Source of the DNA: Salvia splendens
Lineage: Eukaryota > Streptophyta > Magnoliopsida > Lamiales > Lamiaceae
Length of the DNA stretch: 64,000 bases
Direction of reading: 5' to 3'
Assembly: GCF_004379255.2 (NCBI RefSeq)
Contig: NC_056052.1
Coordinates: 14,788,589 to 14,852,588, forward strand
Shown here: positions 43,336 to 54,196 of the stretch, piece after piece
Layout: every line of letters starts with the position of its first letter
How positions within the stretch are numbered: the first letter of the stretch is position 1
Made by a program: the position numbers and the translations under genes
Notes under the pieces: model-generated
What the model was told of the DNA's origin: nothing
The model's input: the letters and a program-made list of their open reading frames with translations, nothing else
Databases searched by the model: none

Positions 43336-44598
43336 TGAACTTGAAGGTTCTTTTCTTTTCCTTGAAATTTTCGATGTTGTATTGAGTTCTGATTTGCGAT
43401 TATTATTTTGTGCAGATTCGTTTCCATGATACCACGATAGATATAAGAACCATCTTTCTTAACAACGCAATTGTCATTAAAAGAAATCGAATATCCATCA
43501 AAAACCAATTTAGAAACTGAAATTAAATTTCTTCTAAAAGAAGGTATCAACAAAACATTCTTCAAAATCAAAAATCTATCACTACTAAAATGCAAATAAA
43601 CGTCTCTCACTGCAACGGCCGCCACTTTAGTGCCATTGCCCAGCTGGACCTCGATCTCACCATCATATAGTCGTCTTGTCACCTGCATTAAGTCAAGATC
43701 AAAACAAATATGATCAGTAGCTCCAGTGTCAATAACCCAAGTATGAGTAGATGTCGAAGCCAAACATGACTCGACCACTAGAGCTTGTGCACACCTATAG
43801 CCTTGCCCTTTTTAGGACAGAGTGGCTTCTAATGCCCCTTCTCTCCACAATTGAAACACTTACCTGAAAGCTTCTTGTTAGCCTTCTTCTTCTTCTTTCC
43901 CTTAGCATTCTTAGCCGCAACCAGGTTTGGTGCCCTCTTCTTTCCTACGCCAGGCTTAGAGCCAGAGGAATGATGCGCCAAACTCAGCATAGCTACCGTA
44001 GCTTGAACCATAAGGTCCTCCGCCGACTGAAGTTCAGTCAACAACTCTGCCAAGGTGTAATTCCTTTTGTTCATCTCGAAGTTGAGCTTAAACTGCTGGA
44101 AGCTAGGGGGAGACTTTGAAGGATAATAGTCACTTGGGACTCGGGATCGATCGTCCCTCCCAAAACCTCAATTTGGTTGAGGTGGCTCCTCATCTCGAGG
44201 ACATGGTCCCGCACAGACGTGCCTTCCTTCATTCTCTTCGTCATGATACTCCGAAAGGCTTGAGACATAGCCGTTCAATTCTGAGTACTAAAAAGATTTG
44301 TGAGATTTTGCATAATCTCGGTGTCAGTCGCCATGGCAGAATGCTGATGCTTGAGCACTAAAGACATAGAAGCCAACATATAGCACTTAGCCATCTCATT
44401 CGCCTTATGCCACCGTTTATGCGCATATCTAACTCCTGTCGCGGCATTTGCCGCTGGCACTGGAAGCTGTGGAGTAGTGAGCACAAACTTGTACTCTTCA
44501 GTTGTGAGAACGATGTCCATATTTTGTTTCCATTCTATGTAATTTTGGCCCTCGAGTTTGTTTTCTTAAAGAATTGCAGAAAGATGATTGAATGACAT
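43332..44598 (-). pseudogene. Copia-A2 gag and protease
   Basis: The gag start ATG is at 44598-44596 (MSFN...) but a frameshift soon follows, so translation would stop after about 11 codons. Downstream open pieces (44275-44520, 44071-44268, 43829-44074) cover gag, including EYKFVLTTPQLPVP, KMKEGTSVRDHVL-like MTKRMKEGTSVRDHVLEM and the knuckle start CFNCGEKGH. The protease piece (43332-43778) has WVIDTGATDHIC. Frame breaks lie near 44270, 44070 and 43800. Confidence 0.8.
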
Positions 44599-45640
44599 TT
44601 TGACGATTTAGTTTGCACTGCAAAACAGAAGATTTACTATTTGTCATAAACTTATGTAAGAAATTTGAGTAGATTAACCATAAAACTTTTTCAAAATCTT
44701 ACAACTGTAAAATTAAAATTTTGTACCCTCCATAAGAGGTCAATACGCATTAAAATTTTAGCATTTTACTGGTCATAATACCAACGAATAGTCAGAGACC
44801 ATATAATGGCATGGCCGCCTAGTGTTGTCTAAGCAAGACCACCAGAGTTAGCATTACAGAATCTCATTTATACAACACACTCACATAACAATGTTCATGT
44901 GCTACTAATAAAATCAAGCTATCTCATAAATTCTGTGTGAACTCCTGAATCTTGTAGTTTCTTAGGATTATTGTCCCCACATAATGGGTGGCGATAATGT
45001 TAGAAACCACAATCTAGTTCATTCTATTTATGTTTGAGAAGTCTGCCCTCATGAACTTACTATTTTTTAGGATTATTGTCTCCACATAATGGGTGGCGAT
45101 AATATTAAAAATTAGCTTTACAAATTGCACATCAATCGATGCAGACCATATACAAACATTAAGTTTGAAATTATAGCTTAGATATTTTGGTTATAGTTTT
45201 TCTTTAATTATCCTTAACCCTAAGGCATAAAAAGACTTAATTAAATTTTGTTGGCATTTAATTGACTGGATAATTAAATCTTTTAGTGTCTTACTTTAGG
45301 AAATTAATTATTCTAGAATTTAATTCATATTCACGTCTACTATAAGATATTTCTAAAATAAACGAATTACTTAAATCTTATTTAGACATGAAAAATTAAA
45401 TTCAAATTATTTCCATGTTCAATATTAGGAAGAGAAATTATATTATTTAATATATTCCTACATATCTATCCTTATTAGGATTCTAAATATATAATAATTA
45501 GGAAACTATTAAATTATTCTTGTCCATATCATCTAGGAATCAAAATAATATTATTTATTTCCATAGATATAGTCAATAATTTAAATATTCCTAAATTCTA
45601 AGGAAATCTTCCCAAAATATTTTATTTCCATTAAATAATA
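44599..45640 (-). other. Copia-A2 leader, inner part
   Basis: Non-coding. It corresponds to about 55081-55751 of copia-A1. It carries a partial direct repeat (44962-45001 and 45069-45108, containing cataatgggtggcgataat). Confidence 0.6.
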
Positions 45641-45819
45641 CTCCCTCCGTACCACACTACTCGCACGTTTAATTTTCGTCACGGAGATTAAGGAATGAGT
45701 GTATTGCAAAGTCAAATATTACGGCTGTAGGTAAAAAATTTTACTAAAAATGGAAATAGTGCAAATAACTTGGGACGCCCAGAAAGGAAATAAGTGCAAG
45801 TAGTCCGGGACGGAAGGAG
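45641..45819. mobile_element. Stowaway (Tc1/mariner) MITE, 179 bp
   Basis: Ends CTCCCTCCGT...CGGAAGGAG, with TA on both sides (45639-45640 and 45820-45821). The leader of copia-A1 shows the empty site with a single TA at 55081-55085, confirming the borders. Confidence 0.93.
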
Positions 45820-46140
45820 TAATATTTTAATGATTTCTTTTAATTTCAAGAATTAAATAAGTATAAAATAATATTTCATCGTTATCTCATCGATCGAGGT
45901 TTGCACGAATCGAGGACGACGAAAAATCCAACGAGTTCACCGTCGGAAATTCGACGCACACTGCGTCACGAATGCTCGCGCACGTCGCGCTTCATCGCTC
46001 GGCGCGTGCCGCTCTCGGTCGCACGTCGCGTCCTCTCGCACATTGCCATGGCTGTCGGGTACTGACAGCTCTCGGTCAGCAGCGTGTAGAGATGTGCCAC
46101 TGCACACGGCCAGCCACCGCCTCCCGTCTCATCCATGCGC
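45820..46140 (-). other. Copia-A2 leader, outer part (GC-rich)
   Basis: On the minus strand it contains GACCGAGAGC-type motifs like the leader array of copia-A1 (54700-54945). No gene. Confidence 0.5.
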
Positions 46141-46731
46141 TGTAATAGCCAAGACTTAGATTCTCGAGTTTTCGAAATAAATACTAGATTTTTATGAAAG
46201 AGTATTTTATTTCCCGAAGGAAATATAAATGCTATATAAGAACTTTTAGCTTTTGAGTTACAAAAGTGCTAAAATGAAATACACCCAACTATTACATAGC
46301 AAAAAAAAAGGAAATTACAAAGCGATCTATGCCATCTCACACAAGACATATTAGAGGACTTCATTGGCCTCTTCCGCAAGACGTCTCGGCCAGAACCATA
46401 CAGAGCCGAAAGGGTGAGACCACCATGAATGGCAGCATCAGTGACAGTCTCGGCTCCGGCCTAAAAACGCACGATAGAGAGCTTAATCTCGTAGGAATAA
46501 TACGCAAACTACCCACATGTATAAGGAAGGGGGAGGGGGAACACTACCTTTCGGAAGATGAGAGAAAGATGGGCTAGAAAAGGGAAAGTCCACCCGGTAC
46601 AACCCAACCAGCGGCTGCAGGATCCCTGCAAGGCTGCAACCGGCAGTGGTATCTTCCTCAAATCTGCTATGGCTGGGAAGATCGCCCACATACCCTGTCA
46701 TCTCTTTGACTAGAGAGTTGTGGTCGTGACA
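46141..46731 (+). repeat. 5' LTR of Tekay-3 (591 bp, internally deleted)
   Basis: Starts TGTAATAGCC and ends GGTCGTGACA. It matches 63216 onward with several percent divergence by eye. The 3' LTR continues with different sequence after catctct (near 63780), so this copy lost part of its middle. TATA-like tatataag at 46233-46240. Confidence 0.88.
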
Positions 46732-46734
46732 GAG

Positions 46735-46746
46735 TGGTATCAGAGC
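46735..46746 (+). other. Primer-binding site of Tekay-3
   Basis: TGGTATCAGAGC, three bases after the LTR, is a perfect tRNA-iMet complement. Confidence 0.9.
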
Positions 46747-47346
46747 ATCATTCTTTCGCTCTGACCCAAGCCTCAGTCCAGAATATTAGCACTAGGCTAG
46801 GAAGTTAACAGAATGATAAGTACAAGTTCCCAACACCTCAGCTCGACACGATCAACTGCACCAGACACAGGGGTCGACGCCCGCTCGTCCAGAAAAGAGA
46901 ATTTTAAAGAAAGAAAATATTTTTTCGTTTTGAGAAGGGAAATGAAATTTTCTAGATTTTCAGAAAAAAGAAAAAAGTATTTTCAAGCCCTATATGGGAA
47001 AGAAAATGTTTGTTTGAAATGTGTGCGTGATGCAACGTGATAGCTGATGCTTTGCATGAGATATGCTTAATGTATCTGTGATTTATTTTCAACCAGGTTG
47101 ACAGAAATGTATAGTTGTCATGTGGGCCCATGTATGCGAACCTAGAGTGCTTTAGAAAAGTACCTTAGGTGAGACACATGCGACCAAGTACTAGCAGAAC
47201 GAGAATTTGTTACCGCCTTCCAGGGCAATGAGACTAACTAACACCCATCAGTTGGGTAAGCTCCTAATTCCAAAGAATCATGAGAAAGAAACGACGAACC
47301 AGAAAGTACTATTGACAACAATTAGAGGAAGTCCATTCCTTTGAAC
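46747..47346 (+). other. Tekay-3 leader and unclassified DNA
   Basis: Leader sequence resembling the other Tekay elements (cgctctgac, then cacgatcaac) runs to roughly 46900. After that nothing is recognisable. A 75-codon frame (46813-47040) has no known motif. No pre-gag ORF or gag was recognised. Confidence 0.45.
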
Positions 47347-47357
47347 ACACAGATAGT

Positions 47358-47398
<41 letters not shown>

Positions 47399-47605
47399 AG
47401 TGATCAAGATATAACTAATTTTATGTGTATAACTAGAGAACAAATCTCAGCCACACATCTTAATGGAACAAATATTATTTATTTTAATTATGTAAAGTAG
47501 GCCAAGGGCATTTTTGAAAATTACTTTATGAAATTCATAAGATAGAATTGAGAAATTCATCCAATTTCACCGGATCTTCTTCCTCCTCTATCTGCGCCAC
47601 CGCCA

Positions 47606-47885
47606 CATCCGCCACCGTAGTCTCCGATTTTGGTGGTGCGCACACTGCTCCGAAGATCCGTCTGGAAATTTCTCCTGCATGACCGACGACTGCGGATTCG
47701 GAAAGGTCGAATGCGCCGACGCCGTCATGGCGCCGATTCCGGTCACTCTGGCTGAGTTTGCACTAGACAGCTTCAACGGGATGGACGTCTACGACCTGAG
47801 CCTCGTGAAAGGATACAACTTGCCAATCCTGGTGGCACCGGCACAAATTGCAGCAAGGCGGAGTGCGGTCACTATGCTGACAAAT
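47606..47885 (+). pseudogene. Thaumatin-like protein (PR-5 family) gene fragment
   Basis: The frame reads RFWWCAHCSEDPSGNFSC, MTDDCGFGKVEC, then VTLAEFALDSFNGMDVYDLS and LVKGYNLPILVAP. This follows the conserved thaumatin-like order: RFW...C, a DCG...EC pair, TLAEF, D.YD.SLV.GYN.P. After a one-base frameshift near 47840 it continues NCSKAECGHYAD, the next conserved cysteine segment. The signal peptide, the N-terminal domain and everything after this Cys segment are absent. Family members are secreted, disulfide-rich defence proteins. This copy is a relic. Confidence 0.85.
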
Positions 47886-48235
47886 TTATACGAATTAATT
47901 ATGTATGAGAAGTGGGGGAATATCAATGCCATCCTTATATTACTAATAACTAACTTTGTCGGAAGTGGACCTTGGCATGCATTCTTAATTAATTATGCTA
48001 TTTATTTGGAATAAAACACCTTTCCCTGAATGGTATGAATTGCATTAGCGTAAATAATGGTATTTAAAGAAGATATTTTTTTAATTTGTGAATATAAAGA
48101 AAATGAATAGTGATTAAGTGGGTGGAAATTTAACATGGTGTCTATTTGCAGCGTGAAATGCGCACTATAAATTAATGTCTTTTTCTCGAAAATACTCTTC
48201 CATTCCCATCGTATATTCCACTTGATCATTTTACA

Positions 48236-48914
48236 TCACTCTTGTTTACAAAACACATCACTCTTATTCTGATTTTACTTCACTCGTGTTTACAAAACAC
48301 ATCACTCTTATTCCGATTTTACTTCACTCTTGTTTACAAAACACATCACTCTTTTTCCGATTTTACTTCACTCTTGTTTACAAAACACATCACTCTTATT
48401 CCGATTTTACTTCACTCTTGTTTACAAAACACATCACTCTTATTCCGATTTTACTTCACTCTTGTTTACAAAACACATCACTCTTATTTTGATTTTACTT
48501 CACTCTTGTTTACAAAACACATCACTCTTATTCCGATTTCACTTCACTCTTGTTTACAAAACATATCACTCTTATTCCGATTTTACTTCACTCTTGTTTA
48601 CAAAACACATCACTCTTATTCCGATTTTACTTCACTCTTGTTTACAAAACACATCACTCTTATTCTGATTTTACTTCACTCTTGTTTACAAAACACATCA
48701 CTCTTATTCTGATTTTACTTCACTCTTGTTTACAAAACACATCACTCTTATTCTGATTTTACTTCACTTTTGTTTACAGAACACATCACTCTTATTATGA
48801 TTTTACTTCTTTCTTGTTTACCAAACACATCACTCTTAGCTAGATTTTACTTCAATCTTGTTTACAAAACACATCACTCTTAGCATGATTTTACTTCACT
48901 CTTATTTACAAAAC
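48236..48914. repeat. 44-bp tandem minisatellite, about 15 copies
   Basis: The unit is anchored by tttacaaaacacatcactct, which recurs every 44 bases from 48244 to 48904. Central copies are nearly identical; the last three or four are more diverged. All three plus-strand frames are open through most of it because the unit has no stop codon in any frame. Confidence 0.95.
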
Positions 48915-49369
48915 ATAAATTGTTGTTACACTACTGCTCCTCTTCATGCGTTTTTTGCTCTCTATGAACTTAAATAAAAATGTTAAATATTTCTTCAATC
49001 ATATGTGAAAAACTGATATTGATAGCCTCGAAATTTTGTTTTCCTATTTCCAATTGATTTACTTCCGTGGTATGTACAGATACCGAAGGTGACAATTTGC
49101 GCGATGATGTTCCTCAAGTATTTGATACTAATAGGTAACAAAATCCGTTCAGAAAATGGTGGAAATTTAATCTATATGAATCAAAAACTGAGTCTGGATG
49201 TGATGCATTGCAGGGATATGAAGATTCTTATATCAAAGGTCTTAAATGAGAAGGAATAATATACTTGTGTTCCAACCAATTGAATTTTCTCTTCTGTTAA
49301 ATCATTTATGGTTCAGCCGCCGATCTCGCAACAGACTGAAAATTAATAGCAACAGACTGATATGATTCA
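48915..49369. other. Interior of the TIR element between minisatellite and fasciclin-like fragment
   Basis: AT-rich, no gene seen. Near 49312-49335 a copy of the cagc(c/a)g(c/t)tgatctcgc sequence precedes the fasciclin-like fragment, a roughly 50-base local duplication. Confidence 0.45.
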
Positions 49370-49550
49370 GCAGCTGATCTCGCCACCCACTCCTCCCTCA
49401 CCCTACTCGCCGTCCCCAATCCCCTCCTCCCCCAACCTCGCCGATGTCCTCTGCTACCACGTCCTCCTCGAATACCTCTCCCTCCCCGACCTCCGCTGCA
49501 TCCCCCACCGGCAAGCTCGTCACCACTCTTCTCCAAACTTGATTTTGGCT
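49370..49550 (+). pseudogene. Fasciclin-like arabinogalactan protein (FLA) gene fragment
   Basis: Three frames join into one conserved stretch: AADLATHSSLTLLAVPNPLL, then (shift near 49425) NLADVLCYHVLLEYLSLPDL, then (shift near 49512) PTGKLVTTLLQT. This matches the H1-to-middle part of a fasciclin domain as found in plant cell-surface FLA proteins, as far as I can judge from the family pattern. No start, signal peptide or later part is present, and the frameshifts make it non-functional. The middle and last parts recur at 50578-50695. Confidence 0.7.
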
Positions 49551-49721
49551 ATGCAATGACCATAATACCCCCGCTTTGTTATTATAGAGTAAATTTGTGA
49601 TTGAGGGAACTAATTTCTCCTTAAATTCGAAAATTAATACTAGCCATTGATTTTTTTGATTTTGTGGCTATGATTTGTTCTCTAATTATTTGGTTAAGGG
49701 GTATTTGCCATAGATCACTAC

Positions 49722-49752
<31 letters not shown>

Positions 49753-49756
49753 ACTA

Positions 49757-50573
49757 GACGATGAACCAAGAAGTTCCCAATGTCTTTATAAAGACCAAGT
49801 CATAACGAAAATAGAGTACTTTCAAGCCTGTTCGGGAGATGCATCCCTACACGAACAGAGATCGTACCCGCGATCCAGTAAAGTGATCTAATCTGGCGTA
49901 ACAGGCCCAAGTGGCTACGTGACCCAGCAACGATACTTATAGCATGCTGTGAAGCACGATGGAGAATGCAATGTTTTACAAGAATCAGCGTTCTAAGTTA
50001 TCAAGAACGATATGAAAGTATGACCTCCAGCTGCAGTTATCAGTTTAACTGCACGAGAAACCCCATCTTATAATGTATGGTTTCCTAGAAAACAGTTATC
50101 ATGTCCGAGCTCCACAAGAACAGACAAAGAAGTGTCACATAACTAGAACCGATGATTAGGATCAATAGTACTTACTTGGATTTCCATGAGATTCCTTCTA
50201 AGAGTTCTCCCAAAAGACAGTACCCATCTATTCAAACTTTAGTTTGACTCGCAAGTAACATGTCAGTATTCCTTTTTTCTATGCGAGATTTGACTTACTT
50301 CCAATTTATGGACTACAGTCCTTTGACTCATCGTTCATAAAGAGTAAAGTTTTGACTGTGTAAGCTCCAGTCATAAACCTTAAATTCTACAGTTGTTCAT
50401 ATCTATAACCTTCAGAATAAGCTTATTCTTCAGACATTCTTTGAACTTCCTGGACAACGATGTCTTGTAGTCTATTAAGACTTCTGATTGACTCACGTTT
50501 ACAAGTAGTACGCCACTTTCATTCATTTCACAAAAACGGTAACTCAGTTTCAGTTCCCAAATTTGGGATACTC
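49757..50573. other. Unclassified DNA, present twice (also 50897-51716)
   Basis: About 0.8 kb without coding potential or recognised motif (starts gacgatgaaccaag). Both copies are well preserved. Confidence 0.4.
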
Positions 50574-50577
50574 AATT

Positions 50578-50695
50578 CCCCCAACCTCGCCGATGTCCTC
50601 CGCTACCACGTCCTCCTCGAATACCTCTCCCTCCCCGACCTCCGCTGCATCCCCCACCGGCAAGCTCGTCACCACTCTTCTCCAAACTTGATTTT
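50578..50695 (+). pseudogene. Second copy of the FLA fragment
   Basis: Same as 49429-49550, with NLADVLRYHVLLEYLSLPDL: Arg where the first copy has Cys, which fits the family better. The same downstream frameshift is present. Confidence 0.65.
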
Positions 50696-51716
50696 GGCTA
50701 TGCAATGACCATAATACCCCCCGCTTTGTTATTATAGAGTAAATTTGTGATTGAGGGAACTAATTTCTCCTTAAATTCGAAAATTAATACTAGCCATTGA
50801 TTTTTTTGATTTTGTGGCTATGATTTGTTCTCTAGTTATTTGGTTAAGGGGTATTTGTCATAGATCACTACCCTATATATATATATATATGTATACTAGA
50901 CGATGAACCAAGAAGTTCCCAATGTCTTTATAAAGACCAAGTCATAACGAAAATAGAGTACTTTCAAGCCTGTTCGGGAGATGCATCCCTACACGAACAG
51001 AGATCGTACCCGCGATCCAGTAAAGTGATCTAATCTGGCGTAACAGGCCCAAGTGGCTACGTGACCCAGCAACGATACTTATAGCATGCTGTGAAGCACG
51101 ATGGAGAATGCAATGTTTTACTAGAATCAGCGTTCTAAGTGATCAAGAACGATATGAAAGTATGACCTTCAGCTGCAGTTATCAGTTTAACTGCACGAGA
51201 AACCCCATCTTATAATGTATGGTTTCCTAGAAAACAGTTATCATGTCCGAGCTCCACAAGAACAGACAAAGAAGTGTCACATAACTAGAACCGATGATTA
51301 GGATCAATAGTACTTACTTGGATTTCCATGAGATTCTTTCTAAGAGTTCTCCCAAAAGACAGTACCCATCTATTCAGACTTTAGTTTGACTCGCAAGTAA
51401 CATGTCAGTATTCTTTTTTTCTATGCTAGATTTGACTTACTTCCAGTTTATGGACTACAGTCCTTTGACTCATCGTTCATAAAGAGTAAAGTTTTGACTG
51501 TGTAAGCTCCAGTCATAAACCTTAAATTCTACAGTTGTTCATATCTATAACCTTCAGAATAAGCTTATTCTTCAGACATTCTTTGAACTTCCTGGACAAC
51601 GATGTCTTGTAGTTTATTAAGACTTCTGATTGACTCACGTTTACAAGTAGTACGCCACTTTCATTCTTTTCACAAAAACGGTAACTCAGTTTCACTTCCC
51701 AAATTTGGGATACTCT

Positions 51717-52719
51717 TATGTTTCAAGCATCCTTATTTGTTGTTGTCTCCTTTAAGCCACAATATAGGGGATCTATATCCCGATTTCTTGGACTCATGCA
51801 ATGAAATTTCATTCTTATAATGCTTACAGTTATGACCTCCAGAATGGTCGTGCCATTTAAATATATCCTCAGAGAATTTCATATTGTGTTGGAAATTTTG
51901 TTCACCTCCCTATTTTGAAACCGTGTTGTAGCCATATTTTCCCTATAGAGGTGAAATCATTCTATCTCAGTTCCAGTACATGTATTATTCCCAGTCTCAG
52001 AAATTTTCTGCAGTTTGAAGTTAGGGCAAGCATATTGCACTTGTTCCCTAACGAGTTTGATCTAGCTGGTCTTTTTTCTAAATAGTTCATTTCAATGAGT
52101 GCCTTTAATGAACCTATTAAATCATTGATTTGATTTGTTATTCCACATCAGGATGTCTTTGAAACATGATCAATGTTCTTTCAGTGCAATTGCCTACATT
52201 TCTAAATTTTTTTCACTGTTGAACATCTTAGGCGGTGACATGTTTGAAGCACTATCCTTGATGTTCAGATCCTTTCAGATTAATTGGACAACTGTACTGT
52301 CCTACTTGGCAACTCACTATGTAAATTTACAATTAATTCATTTCCATCCAATTTTCATGACCTATCTCAGGATTCTTTCTAGCTCCCACCAGGGGTGAGC
52401 CTCAACTTCTATGGGTTTATTTGTAACCAGTTGAGCTAGGTAGTTTTTTTTAATGAGCTCAGAACTTGCCTTCAAGGTCGATTATCGACAAAAATTCAGA
52501 TGAGTTGAGCAAGAGATGTTATTCTTGTCCAGTTGGGTATTCAGTAACCCTTCAAATTTTCAGTCACACTCTTCTGTGTGAATATTAATCCAAGTTAAGA
52601 CTATTAGATTAATCTTCGAGTTCTTGACACAAAACTAGAGGGAAAGACACAGTCTTAATCCCTTCAGATACGCATGATAAATACGCCTATATTGAAACAC
52701 GGGCAGAAAATGATGAACC
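51717..52719. other. Unclassified DNA before copia-A1
   Basis: No gene recognised. An 87-codon frame (52135-52398) has no known motif. The last bases (gaacc, 52715-52719) form the target duplication of copia-A1. Confidence 0.45.
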
Positions 52720-54182
52720 TGTTAGAGTTTGTATACTAGAAATCGCCTTTCGAGTGATTAAATATTGTAAAACACTAATTATTATTTTCCAATGAAGGCA
52801 ACAAATTATTTTTATCATAATGTTGTTATGTTTTACATTTAATGGATGTTTATTGCATATTTAAATGTATAAGCGAACGTAACAAAGTCTAAGTCATTGT
52901 TTTAGTAGACCGTTTGTGGACGTCGTCCAATTTAAGGTAACACGCTCAGTTCTGAACAAAGAAAAATAAGAATTTCACAACCTAGATAAGCCTAGACTAC
53001 CTATCGTGAAAGGTTGCAATGTCATTCTGATTATTTCTAAGCCTTATTGAAATAAGATGACGTTGGTGTGGTATAGCATTGAATTGGATCTAAACGGAAA
53101 GACGAGTCTTTATGCTATCTACTGAAAGACGAGGTCTTGATAATTAATTTCTCAATCAATGTACGTTAGCATTGAGCATACGATATTGAGTATCTACTAC
53201 TTTGACTTACCAATAGGTGCGGGTTTTTCATCACCCAATGATCCTGGTATATTGGGTAGTGGTGATCATTATCTAGCGGTGCTAGGATTGCTATTATGTT
53301 GAATCGTGTGCGAGTTGAGTCTCGTTTGATAACATCCACAAGAGGAGCTAGAAACAAGGTTTTATTATTCGGAACGTAGCTAGTTGGAGTTTGATTACTC
53401 TATGAATAATAAATAAGAGTTTCTTGCTAAGTCCACTCTTGGAGATTAAAATATGTTAATTAATTAGTAGACATTGATTAATTAATTGATGTTTCTATCT
53501 TAAGCGCGAGAAATAAATTAAACACACAAAAAAAGAAACTCGGAATACTTGCAATTTCGGATTTGGAAAGGCAGTGCAATATTACTTCTGTAGTGGCTAC
53601 TTGTAATATTCCAATATAAGCTTGTATTAAATTGTGGGTTCAATTTAAGTAGTAAAAAGCTAATTGGGTGAGGCCATGTCCAAATTCTTCCTTAGATCCC
53701 TGACTGGGCCCAATATGAGACTTAACATAAATAGGAGAGTAAAGGAGACATAAAATACACTTATTTTATTTTCAAAATTTTCATCCACTCCTGTTTGAGA
53801 GAGAGGGACGGTTTTTCCTCCTTCCGTGAGCGGGATTCTGTCTTCTTTATTTAAGTCCTAGTACACTGGTGAGATTTGCCCACACAGATATCAATTTACA
53901 GTCCGGGACACCAGTCAGAAGATCCGAGGTCGAGTTTTCAAGATCTTCACATGGAGAAGGCGCAAGACATCTTCGATTCTTAAGTGAATCTATGAGGTAA
54001 ATTGGCTAACTCCGTAGTAAGCATGTTTTAGGGATTATTTGTGCTAAAGCATGTTTAAAATTCAAGTTATGAGCAAGATACATGTGATAATTACGCGAAT
54101 AGAATTTATCTAAATAATCTGCTAAATAGATCAGTTTTATGTGATCCGTTAGAACGCACGCTTCTGCAACCAAACCCCTTCA
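52720..54182 (+). repeat. 5' LTR of copia-A1
   Basis: Starts TGTTAGAGTTTG and ends CCCCTTCA. The TATA position reads cataaata (53727-53734), whereas the 3' LTR has tataaata. Confidence 0.9.
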
Positions 54183-54184
54183 AT

Positions 54185-54196
54185 TGGTACCAGAGC
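54185..54196 (+). other. Primer-binding site of copia-A1
   Basis: TGGTACCAGAGC, two bases after the LTR, has one mismatch to the tRNA-iMet complement. Confidence 0.85.

Larger units (their letters stand above)
42761..46140 (-). mobile_element. Copia-A2: 5' half of a Tork-like copia element
   Basis: Minus-strand order is leader (46140-44599), gag, protease, preintegrase and integrase up to about the segment after the catalytic Glu, ending at 42761. RT, RNase H and the 3' LTR are missing. The leader is cut at 46140 by the Tekay-3 LTR, so the rest of the leader and the 5' LTR should lie beyond the right edge of the window. It is closely related to copia-A0 and copia-A1. Confidence 0.82.
47398..49722. 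mobile_element. TIR transposon carrying two host-gene fragments, inserted in TA-repeat DNA
   Basis: The left end TAGTGATC (47398) and TAGAGAACAAATC (47434 onward) recur in inverted order at the right end (49663-49722) with the same 28-base spacing between the two blocks. Both ends are bordered by TA microsatellites (47358-47394 and 49723-49748), and the sequences outside these are also mirror images (tagtatac / gtatacta). The 2.3-kb interior holds a thaumatin-like fragment, a 44-bp minisatellite and a fasciclin-like fragment. No transposase. The superfamily is not determined. Confidence 0.68.
49429..51716 (+). repeat. Tandem duplication, two copies of about 1.14 kb
   Basis: The segment 49429-50573 (ccccaacctcg ... 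gggatactc) is repeated at 50578-51716, separated by four extra bases (aatt). The copies differ by scattered substitutions, TA-repeat length and one-base indels. The unit holds the end of the FLA fragment, the right end of the TIR element, a TA repeat and about 0.8 kb of unclassified DNA. Confidence 0.92.

Noticed and set aside
1..46140. Idea that copia-A0 (1-3956) and copia-A2 (42761-46140) are two halves of one element split by everything between
   Set aside because: Both contain gag C-terminus, protease and integrase, so they overlap and must be separate copies.
48242..48756. Overlapping long plus-strand frames (up to 156 codons) with repeated MFTKHITL
   Set aside because: Produced by the stop-free 44-bp minisatellite; every frame is open and there is no start context or domain.
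48236..48914. Regular array that could suggest a CRISPR
   Set aside because: No unique spacers between repeats; it is a head-to-tail minisatellite in plant DNA.
52135..52398. 87-codon frame before copia-A1
   Set aside because: No recognisable domain and no supporting context; left as unclassified DNA.
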